A stretch of 64,000 nt of DNA from Lytechinus pictus (taxonomy: Eukaryota; Echinodermata; Echinoidea; Temnopleuroida; Toxopneustidae): positions 29,637,994-29,701,993 of the forward strand of contig NC_087252.1 in NCBI RefSeq assembly GCF_037042905.1, written 5' to 3'. Positions within the stretch are counted from its first letter, which is position 1. Each line of letters starts with the position of its first letter. The position numbers were made by a program, and so were the translations under genes. Of this stretch, positions 26,101 to 37,639 are shown one piece after another. The notes under the pieces were generated by a model. The model had not been told where the DNA came from, made no database searches, and saw only the letters and a list, made by a program, of their open reading frames with translations.

Positions 26101-29100
26101 TATTCATTACACGTCTCTCTCTCTCTTTCTTTCCCTCTCTCTCCCAATTTATCTCTCCTTCATTTATTCTCTATCTATTCCTACATATTCCATTCCCGCT
26201 CTTTAGTCCACCCCTCCGATCCCCTCTCTTTCTCTTGCTCTCTCTCCTTTCCCCTCCATCCCTTTACCTATTGCCTTGCCCATTCTCACTCTTTCTTCTT
26301 TGTTGTCTACTCTTCTGTAGTATGCATCCTTCTCTTTACTTCCATTTAACAAGCAATCAACAATAACGCACCTGTACGCTATTTACACGAACCAAACACC
26401 TATCCTTACTTACCACTTATACTTCTACCAAGGGGGGGGGGGGGGGTGTAGCAACTCCCTTGTATATGTATGGAGTATGTGGGTACCAAAACTTTTGCAC
26501 ATCTACCATTAACCTGCCATCATTACCTATATAGCAAATTTTGAACCTCCATAATTAATCTACTCCAATCATTACCTAGCAATGTTCTAAGTAATTAATT
26601 TCAAAGCATTTTCCACCCAAACATTAACCTACCCAATCATTACAAAGCATTTTGCACCTCTCCATGTTCCTACCTTAATCATAAGAAAATCATTTCCAAC
26701 AATTTTGCATCCCCATCATTACCAAGCATTTTGGACCATATACTATTCCGCCACCAGTTACTAAGCATTTTTTCAACCCATCATTAACCTCCCCCCATTC
26801 TCCTCAGAAAGTAGCTGTTCTGTGTTCATTCTATATTCGCTCTTCAGATATTTCAAGAGTATTTTACAACACTTTAAAACAGCGATATCACAAAGCACTT
26901 AGCAAATATAACGATCAAGCCACTGAATGTTCAGTATATATGCGGACAAACAGGGCAGCCTTTTAAAGGCGCTCCTTCCCGAGAGCCCATGGAGACTTAA
27001 ACTATTTAGTTTGTAATGAAAACCTACAAGTTTCGCCTTGCGGGTAAAATACACTCTTTTCTTGAATCGCCTTAATATACAAGTTAAAAATAGCACTCGG
27101 CTTGCATTCTGACACCAGCTTAAATGCTGGACTTAATAAGATTCAAAAAGACAAGATTACAAATAGAACAGGCAATTAGTATATTTAAAAGAGTATCTCA
27201 AGGCGTATCTTTGAGTGAATATAATATCTGATAATTGCATGGTCACAGCATTTAAGAAGGAAACCAGCGAAGTTTTAGTATTCCACGAAAAATTCCCGTT
27301 TAGCCTTCCATTTCTATTGAACAATGAAGAACAGTAGAACGTGAAATATAAAAAATGAGAAAAGAAATGAGGTACCGGAGTACTGGTTGGGGTTTAAAGG
27401 TATAACATGTAAGCTTTTTTTCCTCGGGCGGGGGGGGGGGGGGGGGTGTAACATATTCAAGATGATAAGAGAGCGACGGAGCGAATCAAGTTAATCAAGA
27501 GGTCTTGGGGGTATATAAAACTATGTTCATGAAAACTTCTTTAAATGATCTTTTTCTAGCTTGCAAATGTTTGTATCACGAGTGATGAGCCCCTTCAAAG
27601 TATCGGGCTTTTTACAGGAGAGAGAGGGTGAGGGGAAGGGAGAGAGAGAGAGGGGGAGAGGGTGGGGGGGGGGGTAGAGGAGAGAGGATGAATATTGTGT
27701 TTGAAAATGTGACTTCGAAAACAGCAAATCATAGTAATTTTTTTTCTTTGTTTGAATTTTGCAGAAAAGGAGGAAGCTCTCTTCAACCCTAATTGTAAAA
27801 CAATGCTTCTACTAGAAGACATCAAGCGAAGATGCAAGTGTAGTATGGGAGGTGAGTTACCGGCTGATATTTATCTCTATGAAGGTGTGAGCAGGGGCAT
27901 CGATATATGTTTTGGGTTGGGGCAAAGTAAAAAAAAATCTCTAACTTTTGGCCCGCTTAGCGCGCAAAATTATACATAACACTGAATGTTCACGCAAACT
28001 GAGTATCTAAAAACATATATTTTAATTGATTTTTGTTCATTTATTTCATTTATTTATCTTTATTTTTTTATCTAATCATTTATTTATTTATTTATTCATT
28101 TATTTATTTATTCATTCATCTATTTTTTTTTTTTTTTGGGGGGGGGAGGGAGATAGATAAAATTATGTTTGTCCCCTATATCTTCTTGGGGCCACCGCGC
28201 CCCCTCGAAGAATCGACACCTCTGGATATAAGTCTAGTATGGGAGGTATGTTTACTGGTCGATATTTATCATGTTTATTACTATCTCTTGATTATAAGAA
28301 AGGACTCCAACAGTATCAAATTATAAAATATCCTTAATCATATTCCCTTCTCTCAGTACAAAATGTTTGTGCTATTCTTCTTACTAACATCCAGTAACAA
28401 ATAGAATATCAAATATAAATATTTAGGGACAAAAAAACAACAGCAACAATTCCATAAAGACCCCTTCCTAAACAAAACTACAAAGAAACTCCAACAAATG
28501 ATGATAATGAATGATAATAATAATAATGATGATGATGATAATAATAATGATAATAATGATGATAATAATAATAGCAAAAAGAAGCTTGCCTCCGACGAAG
28601 ATTCTGCTAGGGTCGAAAGCTTAGGCCCCTTTTGACTTTCTAATAATAATGATAATAATAATAATAATAATAATAGTAATAATAATAATAATAATAGTAA
28701 TAATAATGATAATAATAATAGTAATAATAATAATTATTATTATTATTAATATTATAATGACTTATAAAGCACCAAATCCACTCTGTAGAGTGCTCAATGC
28801 GCATAAAACACCACCACAATATTGTTTGTTTTCTACTGCAGGGGTCACCGCCTCATCTGATTAAATTGTAATAGACATCACGTATCCCCATTTTTCAAAA
28901 CATACATCAGAACAATTCCACATGGGGCCTATTTCTTATCGATACTATCGATTCGTGCCATTGTGTATGACTAGCGGGGTTTTACAGCCATCGTAAAATA
29001 AGATTGTTTACATGTAATTCCCTATATCGATCAGACACGTATGTAATCATGAAATGGTGGAATGGAGAACCGTATCACAGCAAAAACTTTGGCGTTGTTT

Positions 29101-32100
29101 GGTGTACATAGAAGGCTAGTGGCGTACTGAGCGAAAAATGAGCACACGACATTTCATCTTTCACAAAACTTCATAAAATTCCCGGGCAAGCGAAGCGAGA
29201 TACAGCCAAAACAAAACTTTTAAAAATGAAAATCTAATTTTGTAATATAAATTTTGACATAATTATGCAGAAAATATCATTTTAAATGTGTTTTCCTATC
29301 AGTTTCTTTCTGTTTCATCTTCTCCTTTATTTGACACTCCTTACCAAATCAGAGTGCCCCCCCCCCCCGGAGAACAAATATTTAAACCTGGAGCCGGATC
29401 TACTCGCTCCTGGGACTAAAACGGGGTATCCCCTTTTTAGCTCATACGGATGCAAGTAGGCAGTAATAATAATAATAATAATAATAGAGTATTTCTAAAG
29501 CGCCAAATCCACATTGATTATGTGCTCAAGGCGCAGCGAAAAGGAAATAAGAGAAAAATTACACGGTATAGGAAGTGACAAAGATAAAAGAATGACAGTC
29601 ATGACAATGAAAGGAAACTACTGGAAGGCAATTTTAAACAAATGGGTTTTTAGAGTAATTTTGAAATTATCGATATTTGAAATACTACGAATGGAATATG
29701 GCAACTGATTCCACAAGGATGGCGCCGCATGTGCAAATGACCGATCCCCCCGTGATTTCTTGGATTTAGGAACTGTAAGCAATTTTGAATCGGAAGATCT
29801 TAAACGTCGAGGAGGATTGTATGGCATCAACAAATTAACATTATATTCTGGGGCAGATCCATGGATGCAGTGAAAAACTAACAATAATAACTTAAATACA
29901 ATACGGTACTCGATGGGTAACCAATGCAGTGAGGACAGAACGTTGCCATATCCCTAATGGGAATCTGGCCTGCTATATGAGCCAAGCTGCTAGTCCTGAC
30001 TTCCATCATCCTCTTATTAAAATTTGTTTCCTTTTTTAAATTCTGATTTCGGAGAAAAACTAGGCAGAGACACAAAAAAGTTTTCCCAACTTCGTAAACA
30101 TTTAGCGTTCGATAACTTGAATTTGATAGGATTGTCATATTCAATATTCATTCTCTTTCTTCTACGTTGTCACGCTTCTATCCTTTTTAATCTGTATAGT
30201 TCTCATTTCTTTTAAACTCACAACACTTGTATTACTGGATATCACATGTAATTATAGTTATTTAAAGGATAGTGGCGTTTAGCTCTTCTTACGTCTATAT
30301 TCGGTTCAAAAGGTTTTCAGTAGCTTCTTTAGAATTTTGAAGGATCTGTTTATTGTTTTTTAACGTTCCACATAAATACGTTCTGAAGACGTTTTGATTA
30401 AAGATTAATTCAAAATACGTCAAATTTTATTTTTCAAAAATATTCATAAAACCTTCGATCGTTAGCAGGATTATTATCACAAAAATGGTGATATAATCTG
30501 AACAAGATACTATACACATTTCTGTTTTATTCTTATCATCTTGAATTTAATTACATTTTTTTTTTTACAGTTGAAGTAGATCTGTCGGATCAGGAAGGGA
30601 ATATCAAACATCTCAGCGAATCACCTCAGAGGTACGCCAACGAGGTCCTCAAAGAAAGGGAATCATTCGTTCTCATCAAAGTCACTAAAAATGGTGATAT
30701 CATCTAGATAAGATACTTTACACATTTCTGTTTTATTCTTATTATCTTGAATTCAATTACATTTATTTTTTAACAGTTGAAGTAGATCTTTCAGACCAGG
30801 AAGGGAATATCAAACATCTCAGCGAATCACCTCAGAGGTACGCCAACGAGGTCCTCAAAGAAAGAGAATCATTCGTTCTCATCAAAGTCGAAAGTAAGTT
30901 CTCTCTTTTTTGTTTAAATGTAGTAATAATAATGATAATTATGATTTACAATGTAGGTGATATTATCGTATGTTAACACCTCTATGTCAGAAGCCTCTTA
31001 AAGCGCTCTGAAATAATATATATGCCAAGCTTTGCCAACCTGCATGAATGCAGCATAATTACCATGGCGACAGCAGAGCTGCTGTAACGTGCTCAGCATT
31101 TCAAGGAATAATTTCCGTGTACCTCACCTGGGTTGAGTGCATCAAAATATGCATAAATATCTTGCTGAAGGAAAGTAATGTCTGGAGTAGGCCTACTGAC
31201 ATGGCTGAAGGATTTGAACCCAAGTTCCCATGAAACGGGGTTCAGAACCACTACACCGTTTAACAATCGACCATAATTGGAAAATGTTGACTAAAAAGTG
31301 TAGCAAAGCGTGTAGAGCATAATATAATGGAGATTACAACGATAATAATCAAGGAAATATATATATTTTGGATCATGTTTTATATTACATGCATATTTCA
31401 TACACGTGTATTTTATCATTTGAACGCATATAGATAAAGCGAACAATTTGCAAGTACATACATGTATGTGTTCGCCTTTCAGACAAACAGGAAATAATGA
31501 AATTTGACAGATTTCCTCACCATTAAAGCATGGAGAGAGAACACAATAGACATACAATGCAAACAAAATATTAGTATTTTGGCTTCCCATAATTTTAGGA
31601 CAGATCGATAGACCATATGACCTAAGTTAAACTGGACTCCAGAAAACGGGGCAATACAATTTATGACTATTTCATCATGTTCAATTGTTCATCATGTTCA
31701 CGGTTTGTGAAATACACGAACAGAAAAACTTGAAAAGTGGAGGAAACTTTAAACTATAATCATTCAATGTTATAAGTGCAAAATAATATATCTCCAATAG
31801 CAATGTAAATATCATAAATCTTGTAATAATTGTTATAATACACAAATTATCATACATTAATCTTCTTAATTGTGTCATTATTTTTATGAAGCTATATTAT
31901 TTGTGCTTGTATACCTTGCATAATTTTGTAAATATTGTTATGAGACATAAAACCTTCGAAATATTATTCTGAATCTGAATTATGTATTTCATTAATTCAG
32001 GTCTGGTCATTGAGGATGTCGCATATTCCCTGACATTATTTAAATGTATCTTCCTTGTTTTATATTTTGTTTTCACAGAAAACGACGTATCATCCAAACC

Positions 32101-32983
32101 TCATTACATTCCTTTATTGAACGACAACGAGGCAATCGATGCGGCATTTTTAGGTAAAATAAAAATCATGATTTTTCTCGCTCTTCTAGAGGCTATAGTC
32201 ACATAAACCTACTTCAAATTTTCAATATAATATTAATTTTCGATATTTCGAGGGGGGGGGGGGCAACTGCCCATGCTCATTTATTTTATAAATTCTTACC
32301 TCCATGAAACAAAATCTACTCATTAAGATTTGATATTTTTGCATGTTTCTCGCACATCAGAGAAGGAAAATGTTTAATTTTAGGCCTACATGTTATATTT
32401 AAAAAAAAAAAACCATCTTGGATCCTGGATTTATTACGCGTGTGCGTGCGTTTGTGCAGGGGCAGGGGCAATAGCTCCACAGCAGCAGAGCCTGACGTAG
32501 AAATTCTCCATACCAAAGTCCGACTTTTAAGCCAATACAGTCGTACAGACATTTTTTTTTTATTTAAACGCAATAGGGCGTAGGCTAGTTTGAGCATGGG
32601 GGTGGGGGGTGCACATCTTGGGGAGGTGGAACTAAAGCTTGGAAAATCAGCTGTTGTAAGCAAACAGGGGACGTGCTCTTCCAGCCTATGCCCTTGTAAA
32701 CGTTTTAATACATATCATTTTGTGTTTACTGAACACAAAAGGAGCTTTATTTATTACAAACAAGCATCAACTTTCTTTATTTTCATCGTTAATTTTCTTT
32801 CTTTAAATCTACGCAGCTCGGCTTTCAACGAAAGAGAACCTCAGCCTGTCAAGTGGCAAGACAACCGGAAAGAAGAAGAGTAACAGGAATGCCGATAGAG
32901 GGCGCGATTCACAACGCGGTCGAACGGGTGCCAAGTCGACGACACCAACCGGGCGACGAAAACAGAGCCAAGATAGAAAATAA
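22802..32983 (+). CDS. CXorf65-family protein (function unknown)
   Basis: Five exons: 22802-22826, 27765-27851, 30777-30893, 32079-32153, 32817-32983. All junctions are GT-AG and every intron is phase 1; 471 nt, 156 aa. The start is the only one that fits: exon 1 encodes MFITVKYG, matching MFIFIKHG in human CXorf65 as I recall it. The alignment continues without gaps through NPNCKTMLLLEDIKRR, DLSDQEGNIKHL, YANEVL and a PLL motif. The C-terminal third (about residues 105-156) is Lys/Arg/Ser-rich, as in the human protein. There is no signal peptide or membrane segment. The family has no established biochemical role. Exon 3 has an upstream tandem copy (30571-30686) lacking a donor site. Slightly shorter than the roughly 180 aa human protein. 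Confidence 0.88.
22910..23150. repeat. (TAA/TTA)n microsatellite
   Basis: About 240 bp of TAA repeat that turns into TTA/ATT repeat near 23045, forming a potential long hairpin. It lies in intron 1 of the CXorf65 homologue. Confidence 0.9.
23320..23524. mobile_element. 205 bp hAT-like MITE, 8-bp duplication ATCTCTCC
   Basis: The flanks are exactly ATCTCTCC (23312-23319 and 23525-23532). The left end is ATTGGCGGATCCAGG and the right end TCCTGGACCGCCCCTGT, imperfect inverted repeats. G and C homopolymer runs lie inside. Confidence 0.8.
24350..24465. mobile_element. Short relative of the AGCCCCTTTCACAATTG element
   Basis: Starts AAGCCCATTTCACAATTG and ends CGATTGTGAAAGCCCC, directly abutting the long element that starts at 24466. 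It has the same base composition, dense in GCGA/TCGC words. It is probably an internally deleted or sister family member. Confidence 0.5.
24466..25650 (+). mobile_element. 1.19 kb PIF/Harbinger-like non-autonomous element, copy 1
   Basis: Terminal inverted repeats AGCCCCTTTCACAATTGACG and CGTCAATTGTGAAAGGGGCT. Flanked by TTA (24463-24465 and 25651-25653), the 3-bp target typical of PIF/Harbinger elements. The interior is unusually rich in GTCGCA/TGCGAC words and contains an internal duplication: about 24696-25180 repeats at about 25180-25650. The open frames across it are not proteins I recognise. Copy 2 lies inverted at 47913-49098. Confidence 0.82.
25914..26205. repeat. Two-copy tandem repeat, ~147 bp unit
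   Basis: The block starting ATCAAGATAGCTTGTTTGAG occurs at about 25919 and again at about 26060. Each is followed by a CT-rich segment and CTCCTTCATTTATT. The duplication creates the long open frame over this region, which is not a gene. Confidence 0.8.
26430..26830. repeat. Degenerate short tandem repeat
   Basis: Loose repetition of words like CATCATTACC, AAGCATTTT and CATTAACCT every 40-70 bp. Probably a decayed minisatellite in intron 1 of the CXorf65 homologue. Confidence 0.5.
27894..28227. mobile_element. ~330 bp TIR element in CXorf65-homologue intron 2
   Basis: The left end CAGGGGCATCGAT and right end ATCGACACCTCTG are imperfect inverted repeats; the interior has a TTTA repeat and a T/G run. 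A stretch just before it, TAGTATGGGAGGTGAGTTAC (exon 2 end plus donor), recurs in altered form just after it at about 28238. No clean target duplication was found. Confidence 0.5.
28499..28750. repeat. (AAT/GAT)n microsatellites
   Basis: Two stretches of AAT/GAT repeat (about 28499-28573 and 28641-28750). They are separated by a short unique segment containing AAGCTTGCCTCCGACGAAG. Confidence 0.85.
28736..28810 (-). mobile_element. Retroelement 3' end
   Basis: An ATT tail followed by a segment containing GCACCAAATCCACTCTG matches the 3' end of the LINE fragment at 29464 (GCGCCAAATCCAC), in the same orientation. Confidence 0.5.
29464..29884 (-). pseudogene. 5'-truncated CR1/L2-like LINE, ORF2 C-terminus
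   Basis: The minus-strand frame 29884-29618 encodes 88 aa with HGSAPEY near the start, then SFAHAAPSLWNQLPYSIR and FKITLKTHLFKIAF at the end. This is the usual C-terminal signature of reverse transcriptase proteins of CR1/L2-type non-LTR retrotransposons. A short 3' UTR ends in an ATT tail (complement of the TAA run at 29464-29487). The catalytic reverse transcriptase domain and endonuclease are absent, so it is a dead fragment. It lies in intron 2 of the CXorf65 homologue, in antisense orientation. Confidence 0.8.
30571..30686 (+). pseudogene. Tandem extra copy of CXorf65-homologue exon 3, no donor site
   Basis: A copy of the exon at 30777-30893 placed 206 bp upstream, together with the preceding intron sequence and acceptor. 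The two exon copies differ at four bases, and all four are synonymous third-codon changes. This copy is joined to duplicated intron sequence before the donor: after AAAGTC it continues ACTAAAAATGG, reaching an in-frame TAG. It therefore cannot be spliced in the usual way. Either a recent tandem duplication or two alleles joined in assembly would explain it. Confidence 0.75.
30990..31262 (-). mobile_element. tRNA-derived SINE, reverse orientation
   Basis: The complement of a B box is visible as GGATTTGAACC at 31210-31220. The body shares CTCACCTGGGTTGAGTGCA with the SINE at 54788 (inverted), and the 3' end shows AAAGCGCTCTGAAATAAT. It lies in intron 3 of the CXorf65 homologue. Confidence 0.65.
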
Positions 32984-33002
32984 TTAACATCATCTAAAAA
33001 CA

Positions 33003-33008
33003 AATAAA
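33003..33008 (+). terminator. Polyadenylation signal of the CXorf65 homologue
   Basis: AATAAA 20 bp after the stop codon at 32981-32983. The very short 3' UTR is plausible; it is the first canonical signal downstream. Confidence 0.6.
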
Positions 33009-33154
33009 GACTTATTAGCAGTTAATGAAATTTTAGCTTCATTAAAGTAATATGTGCGTCAGCTGACATGGGGAATGGATTTGCTGACCCCAGACTTTGT
33101 AACAAGCACTGGCAATACGTCTTTTGGGGGAAATACCAGCGAGAAATCCGCTAA

Positions 33155-33235
33155 ATTGCCAATTCGTCTATTGATAACTCGTCTGCTCATCACATGGTCT
33201 AACTTCATTTAGTCTTATGCCATTCCGTCCATTAA
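33155..33235. repeat. GGTCTAAT/TCGTC repeat fragment
   Basis: Words such as CCAATTCGTCTATTG, CTCGTCTGCTCATC and ATGGTCTAACTTC belong to the same family as the palindrome at 2620-2995. Confidence 0.55.
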
Positions 33236-33437
33236 CAGTGAAAGTCTGCGAGATTATTCATGTTCCTCTTCAGAACATGTGTCGATAGACTTGCTGGTTC
33301 ATGAAGAAACAGGAACTAAAATACGCCTTACCATTAGATAATTTCCAGTGGCATTACATAACATTATAAATCTTGTTACCCTCTAGGTAATTTATATCCG
33401 AATGTTGTCAAAGTCTCCATAAAAACAGACCGTAATG

Positions 33438-33670
33438 CACTGTTAAAAATAATTTTAACAACGCTGTTTACTATGTGAATCACACAGTGGTTGTTTAAAC
33501 ATTTTAAACTAGGGTTTAAAATCTTAAACAACAAAGTTTAAATTCAAATATATAATTATCAATAATTTAAGCATGGTTGTTTAATATTCAAAACACTTGT
33601 TTAAACTGTTTAAACAACTACTGTGCGATTCACATAGTAAACAGCGTTGTTTAAATTATTGAGTGTGTGC
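33438..33670. mobile_element. ~233 bp foldback MITE
   Basis: Starts CACTGTTAAAAATAATTT and ends AAATTATTGAGTGTGTG. The arms contain AACAACGCTGTTTACTATG on the left and its complement CATAGTAAACAGCGTTGTTT on the right. Confidence 0.75.
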
Positions 33671-33966
33671 CTTTAAATCTTACACGCTAAATGGTCCAAT
33701 ACCTTGGCCCTTTACTCTGCAGGCACACGCCCTGATTGAAACTTTGATCAACAAGTGGGTCTCCACACGAAGACTAGCATATATAAAACTTGTTGTTTCA
33801 ATTCACAAGACATTATAGGCTGCACATTCAGACCGTTAACTCGAGTGAAGGTTTTGCACTGCAGATTACGACCGGTTCCGGTCGACGACTGGCGACTCTC
33901 TCTATAAGTTTGATTCTAACATGTCTAATGGGATCGTAGCTATGCGCTCTCGGTATTGTTGGCTTA

Positions 33967-34127
33967 TACCTTGGTCACATTTGCTCTGCGGCGGCCGTAC
34001 GGCGAGTCGAAAACAGCTGTTTTAACATTTTTTGTCCAACTACATATAGGTGGTTTGAATTAAAATTAATAAAACGGCTGTTTTTGACTCGCCGTACGGC
34101 CGCCGTAGTGCAAATGTGACCAAGGTA
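33967..34127. mobile_element. 161 bp hairpin MITE with TTA target duplication
   Basis: Arms TACCTTGGTCACATTTGC and GCAAATGTGACCAAGGTA are perfect complements. The flanks are TTA on both sides (33964-33966 and 34128-34130). It is the second member of the family at 16275-16404. Confidence 0.85.
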
Positions 34128-34707
34128 TTACTGAAACCTCAGAGAATTGTTATTTTTGCCTTCATGAAACGATTGCAATCTTAGGAAGATTAATGCATCA
34201 TTCAAACATGATTAGTACGATGAAACATATTCCTTTTACCAGTTTACCATCCTGTTCCTCATATTAAACAACTATTAAACTGAATCGAATTAACTCTAAT
34301 GTTCAATCTTCGTCTGCTATATACAAATCTTATAAATCTAAAGAATAAGTCTTATCGATGATTCATTCAGGTCAATGACATGAATGAGGTACATACGGGG
34401 AGGGGCGCTTTGGGGCATTTCCCCCCAAAATTTCTACTATGCCTAGGGGATGGGGAAAATAAATCCTAAGAAAACACAGAAAGAAAACGAAAGAAAGTTA
34501 GAAAAAAATATGAAAGTGTAAATATATATTCCGGATATCATGTTAAAGTTTGTCACAAAAACATTTTATTTTAAATTTGAATATTTTGGCTCGCTTACTT
34601 CACTCAGTCTCTTTAGGCCATCTCGTGTCCCGTGAAATTTTCGACTCATTGCGCCATTAATTCAAGTCCTTATGTCAGGTCCTACTAGCAATTGAGTCGT
34701 GGAACTC

Positions 34708-34880
34708 TTGTTGGAATGCTCCCCAGGGAGTGGAGAAGGTGCATACATTGTATGCGGGCATGCAAGGATCCGATGACCGGGGTAATAATATATCTGTAAA
34801 GCGCTTAGAGACGTCGTTTCGATGTGTTAAGCGCTATATAAATGCGGAATATTATTATCATTATTACTATATAGATAGAC
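34708..34880 (+). mobile_element. SINE 3' portion
   Basis: CCCCAGGGAGTGGAGAAGGT, TACATTGTATGCGGGCATGC and GTAAAGCGCTTAGAG match the segment at 16828-16985. It ends in GCGCTATATAAATGCGG plus an ATT tail. The tRNA head is absent. Confidence 0.65.
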
Positions 34881-35498
34881 GTGAATGGCTAACATTCCTA
34901 CAACCCCCACTGTGTGCAGAGGAAATACTTTAGATATTACTAATATTTATATGATTATCAAGGAAATTACGCTATCATGACTTGTGTACGTTGAGCGTGT
35001 AGGTTGACTATGAGCCACTCTTAACCCCTATGTGATACACACCCCTGGTTAAATTTGTAATTATCTCATTTTTTAGACAATGCTGTATAGTATAATAGTT
35101 CAAGATAATGCATCGAACAATCAAAATACTTGTAAATAAAGAGTTATATTAATCACTTCTTAACGATGTTCTAGAATAAAAAAATTATTTCAACATTGGA
35201 AGGTGCATGTTGTCTTTGTTATAATTATGTGTTATTTTAACAGAATATGCGCAGCATTACAGAGGAGCGGGGTCGTCTTTCTTCCGAATATGAAAAGTGT
35301 CTGATGATCAAATTGAATAAATAAATGTTGACGAACCCCGAACCTCTCCTCATCTCACATCATAATAATTTATAGTAAACCAGATGATCATTTCATAAAA
35401 TTTATCATAGCAAATTTTGATATTAACAGTTAAAAGCTACTAAAATCCTTCAATGTGATTGGCTGATCATTATTATTATTATTATTATCATTATTACT

Positions 35499-35533
<35 letters not shown>

Positions 35534-35550
35534 TAGTAGTAGTAGTAGTG

Positions 35551-35613
<63 letters not shown>

Positions 35614-36125
35614 ATAGTAGTAGTATGTAGTACTATTATTAACATAATTTGCTTCGGGAATGGAGTGGGAGCGGGGGGATGAGGTGATTGTTGTTGAATC
35701 TGATTGGTCCAACCGAAGTCAATATCATTCTGTCATGAAGCAATTGCCTGTGGCATCAGACAGTAAAGCATGCGAAATATTCAGCGGGAACATATTAGTT
35801 ACCTACCCCGCAGTTCCCCGTGAGCTAAGGGGTTTGACCCCGCCATTCTGCGATTATCATGATTATACATGAAGTCCTAATCCAGTTGAATGATGCAAAA
35901 CCGCTTCGATTTATTGTTAAAACGTTTTTTAGCACATGGGACTGAGAACGATTGAGAAGCTAATTTAACAGATGGTCAAGGCATGGATGTAAGTATGAGG
36001 AGACGCAGGGGAAGGGACCATCTAATTTTATTTTTCAAATAACTTGAAATAAAGGGGGGCATTAAGAAAATATGGTAAAAAGGAAAGATCATTGAACTGC
36101 TGAACAAATAGAGAATATACAATAT
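34881..36125. other. Spacer with TTA/GTA microsatellite
   Basis: A compound (TTA)n-(GTA)n tract lies at about 35470-35636. The rest shows no supported gene. The open frame at 35660-35872 has no recognisable family or splice context. Confidence 0.5.
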
Positions 36126-36129
36126 AGAG

Positions 36130-36255
36130 GTCTGGGGCCCGTAACTCAAAGCTTAGCCATGATCGTAGAACATTAATTTTTCTTTTTTTTTCACGATCGA
36201 TTGCATTGACTACAATGTACAATTAATCGCAAAAAGCAAGTGTTAATCGATAACT
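36130..36255. mobile_element. Partial copy of the GGGGCCCGTAAC MITE
   Basis: Starts TGGGGCCCGTAACTC and shares GATTGCATTGACTACAATG and TACAATTAATCGC with the copies at 47793 and 49431. The right end is not intact. Confidence 0.6.
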
Positions 36256-37019
36256 TTTGTTATATATTATATATTTTGATGTAATTGAGAGAAAAAAAAT
36301 GACTGTCTAGCCCCCTTTCAAAATAAAATAATGGCGCCCTGTTGTAGTACGAATAGCTTAATAAAACCCCATCTGGAGAGAGCCAAGGGGCGAGGGGGGA
36401 GAGTGTGTGTGAGAGAGGGAGAGAGAGAATGAGAGATAAGGAGAAAGAACCAGGGGGGGGGGGGAGAGAGGGAAGGGGTTATCAAAATATGTGGTAGTGC
36501 CACCATTCCATCAGGTGAAGATATTAACATGTTTTATCAGGAGTTCATTGCACTTTATACTGTCCCTGTAAGTATGGTCGGATACCGGACACAGAATGTC
36601 CGACATAATAAATTAAAATAGGTTGCGGAACAAGTTTGAAACTGTGTAGGTGTGTGTTGGGCACGAGCATGCATATAGAACAATACAATAGTCATTTTCA
36701 TGTTTTTTTTAGATACTGACAAAAAGTGTGTTTGTGTATGAGTGTGCAGGGATGTTGGGGGCTCCTAGCCCCCCCCCCCTCCAGTTCCGGCTATGGTATT
36801 TTGATAGCGGCTGTACGACATAAAGGTGATGTCATGTTGTTTTTAATGACATAAAAGACTCTTCAATCAAAAACATCCCTTTGATATTCTTCTTCATCCT
36901 TTTATTTCTGTTTCTCATCTAATTTTTATATAACTTTGAAAACCAAAGGGAGAGATGGCCGTCCTATCTCATCCATCACGCACCGTGAAGCCGCCCCTGA
37001 TATTTCTATCGCCCTCCCT

Positions 37020-37560
37020 CCTCTCTCTGTCAAGAAGGAATGTTCTTGAATGACTATGACCTTCGACACACTTTCATTAATGACATCGATTCCTCTATGG
37101 TATGGAGGAACCTCTTATTCCTTATTCTCTCTCGCTCTCTCCCCCGATCTCAACATGACCCTTTCACATCTATCTGACGCGCTCTCCCCCTCCCTCCTTC
37201 CTTTCCCTTTCTCCTGTCTCCGTCACTCTCTCTCTCCCTCTCTGCCTGTCCCTCCTTCCCTTTCCCTCCCTTGTTCTTTCTCCTTCTATACTTCCCCTCC
37301 TCTGACTCTCTCTCTCTCCATCTCCATCTAGGCGTGTTCTTTCTTCTACAACTGTGACTCTGTCTGAATCCTTCTCTCCCGATATCTATATTATTTCATC
37401 CCTTTACCATACTCACCCCCTAATCAACACACATCCCCTAATGCTCTCTCTCCCCCTCTGAGCTCTCTCTCCCCCTATATTTTCCCCTTTCCTCTCTCTC
37501 TCTCTCTCTCCCCCTCACTCTTCACCGTTATTTCCATTCTCTCCCTTAACCTGCTTTAAT
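37020..37560. repeat. Pyrimidine-rich (CT/CCT) tract
   Basis: About 540 bp dominated by C and T with many CTCTC runs, opposite to the GA-rich tracts elsewhere. No gene. The sequence before it (36256-37019) has purine-rich and C-run stretches only. Confidence 0.7.
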
Positions 37561-37639
37561 GACTCGACAACCAGCTGATACGAGTGATAGTGTTTGACGG
37601 GGTTATGATAGAGTGAGCAGAGGGATGGAATGTTCTTGA

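Noticed and set aside
25810-26366. 179-codon frame rich in Leu, Phe, Ser and Pro
   Set aside because: Produced by a two-copy CT-rich tandem repeat; no start context or domain.
35660-35872. 71-codon frame with ordinary amino-acid composition
   Set aside because: No splice partner, family motif or conserved neighbour; kept out for lack of support.
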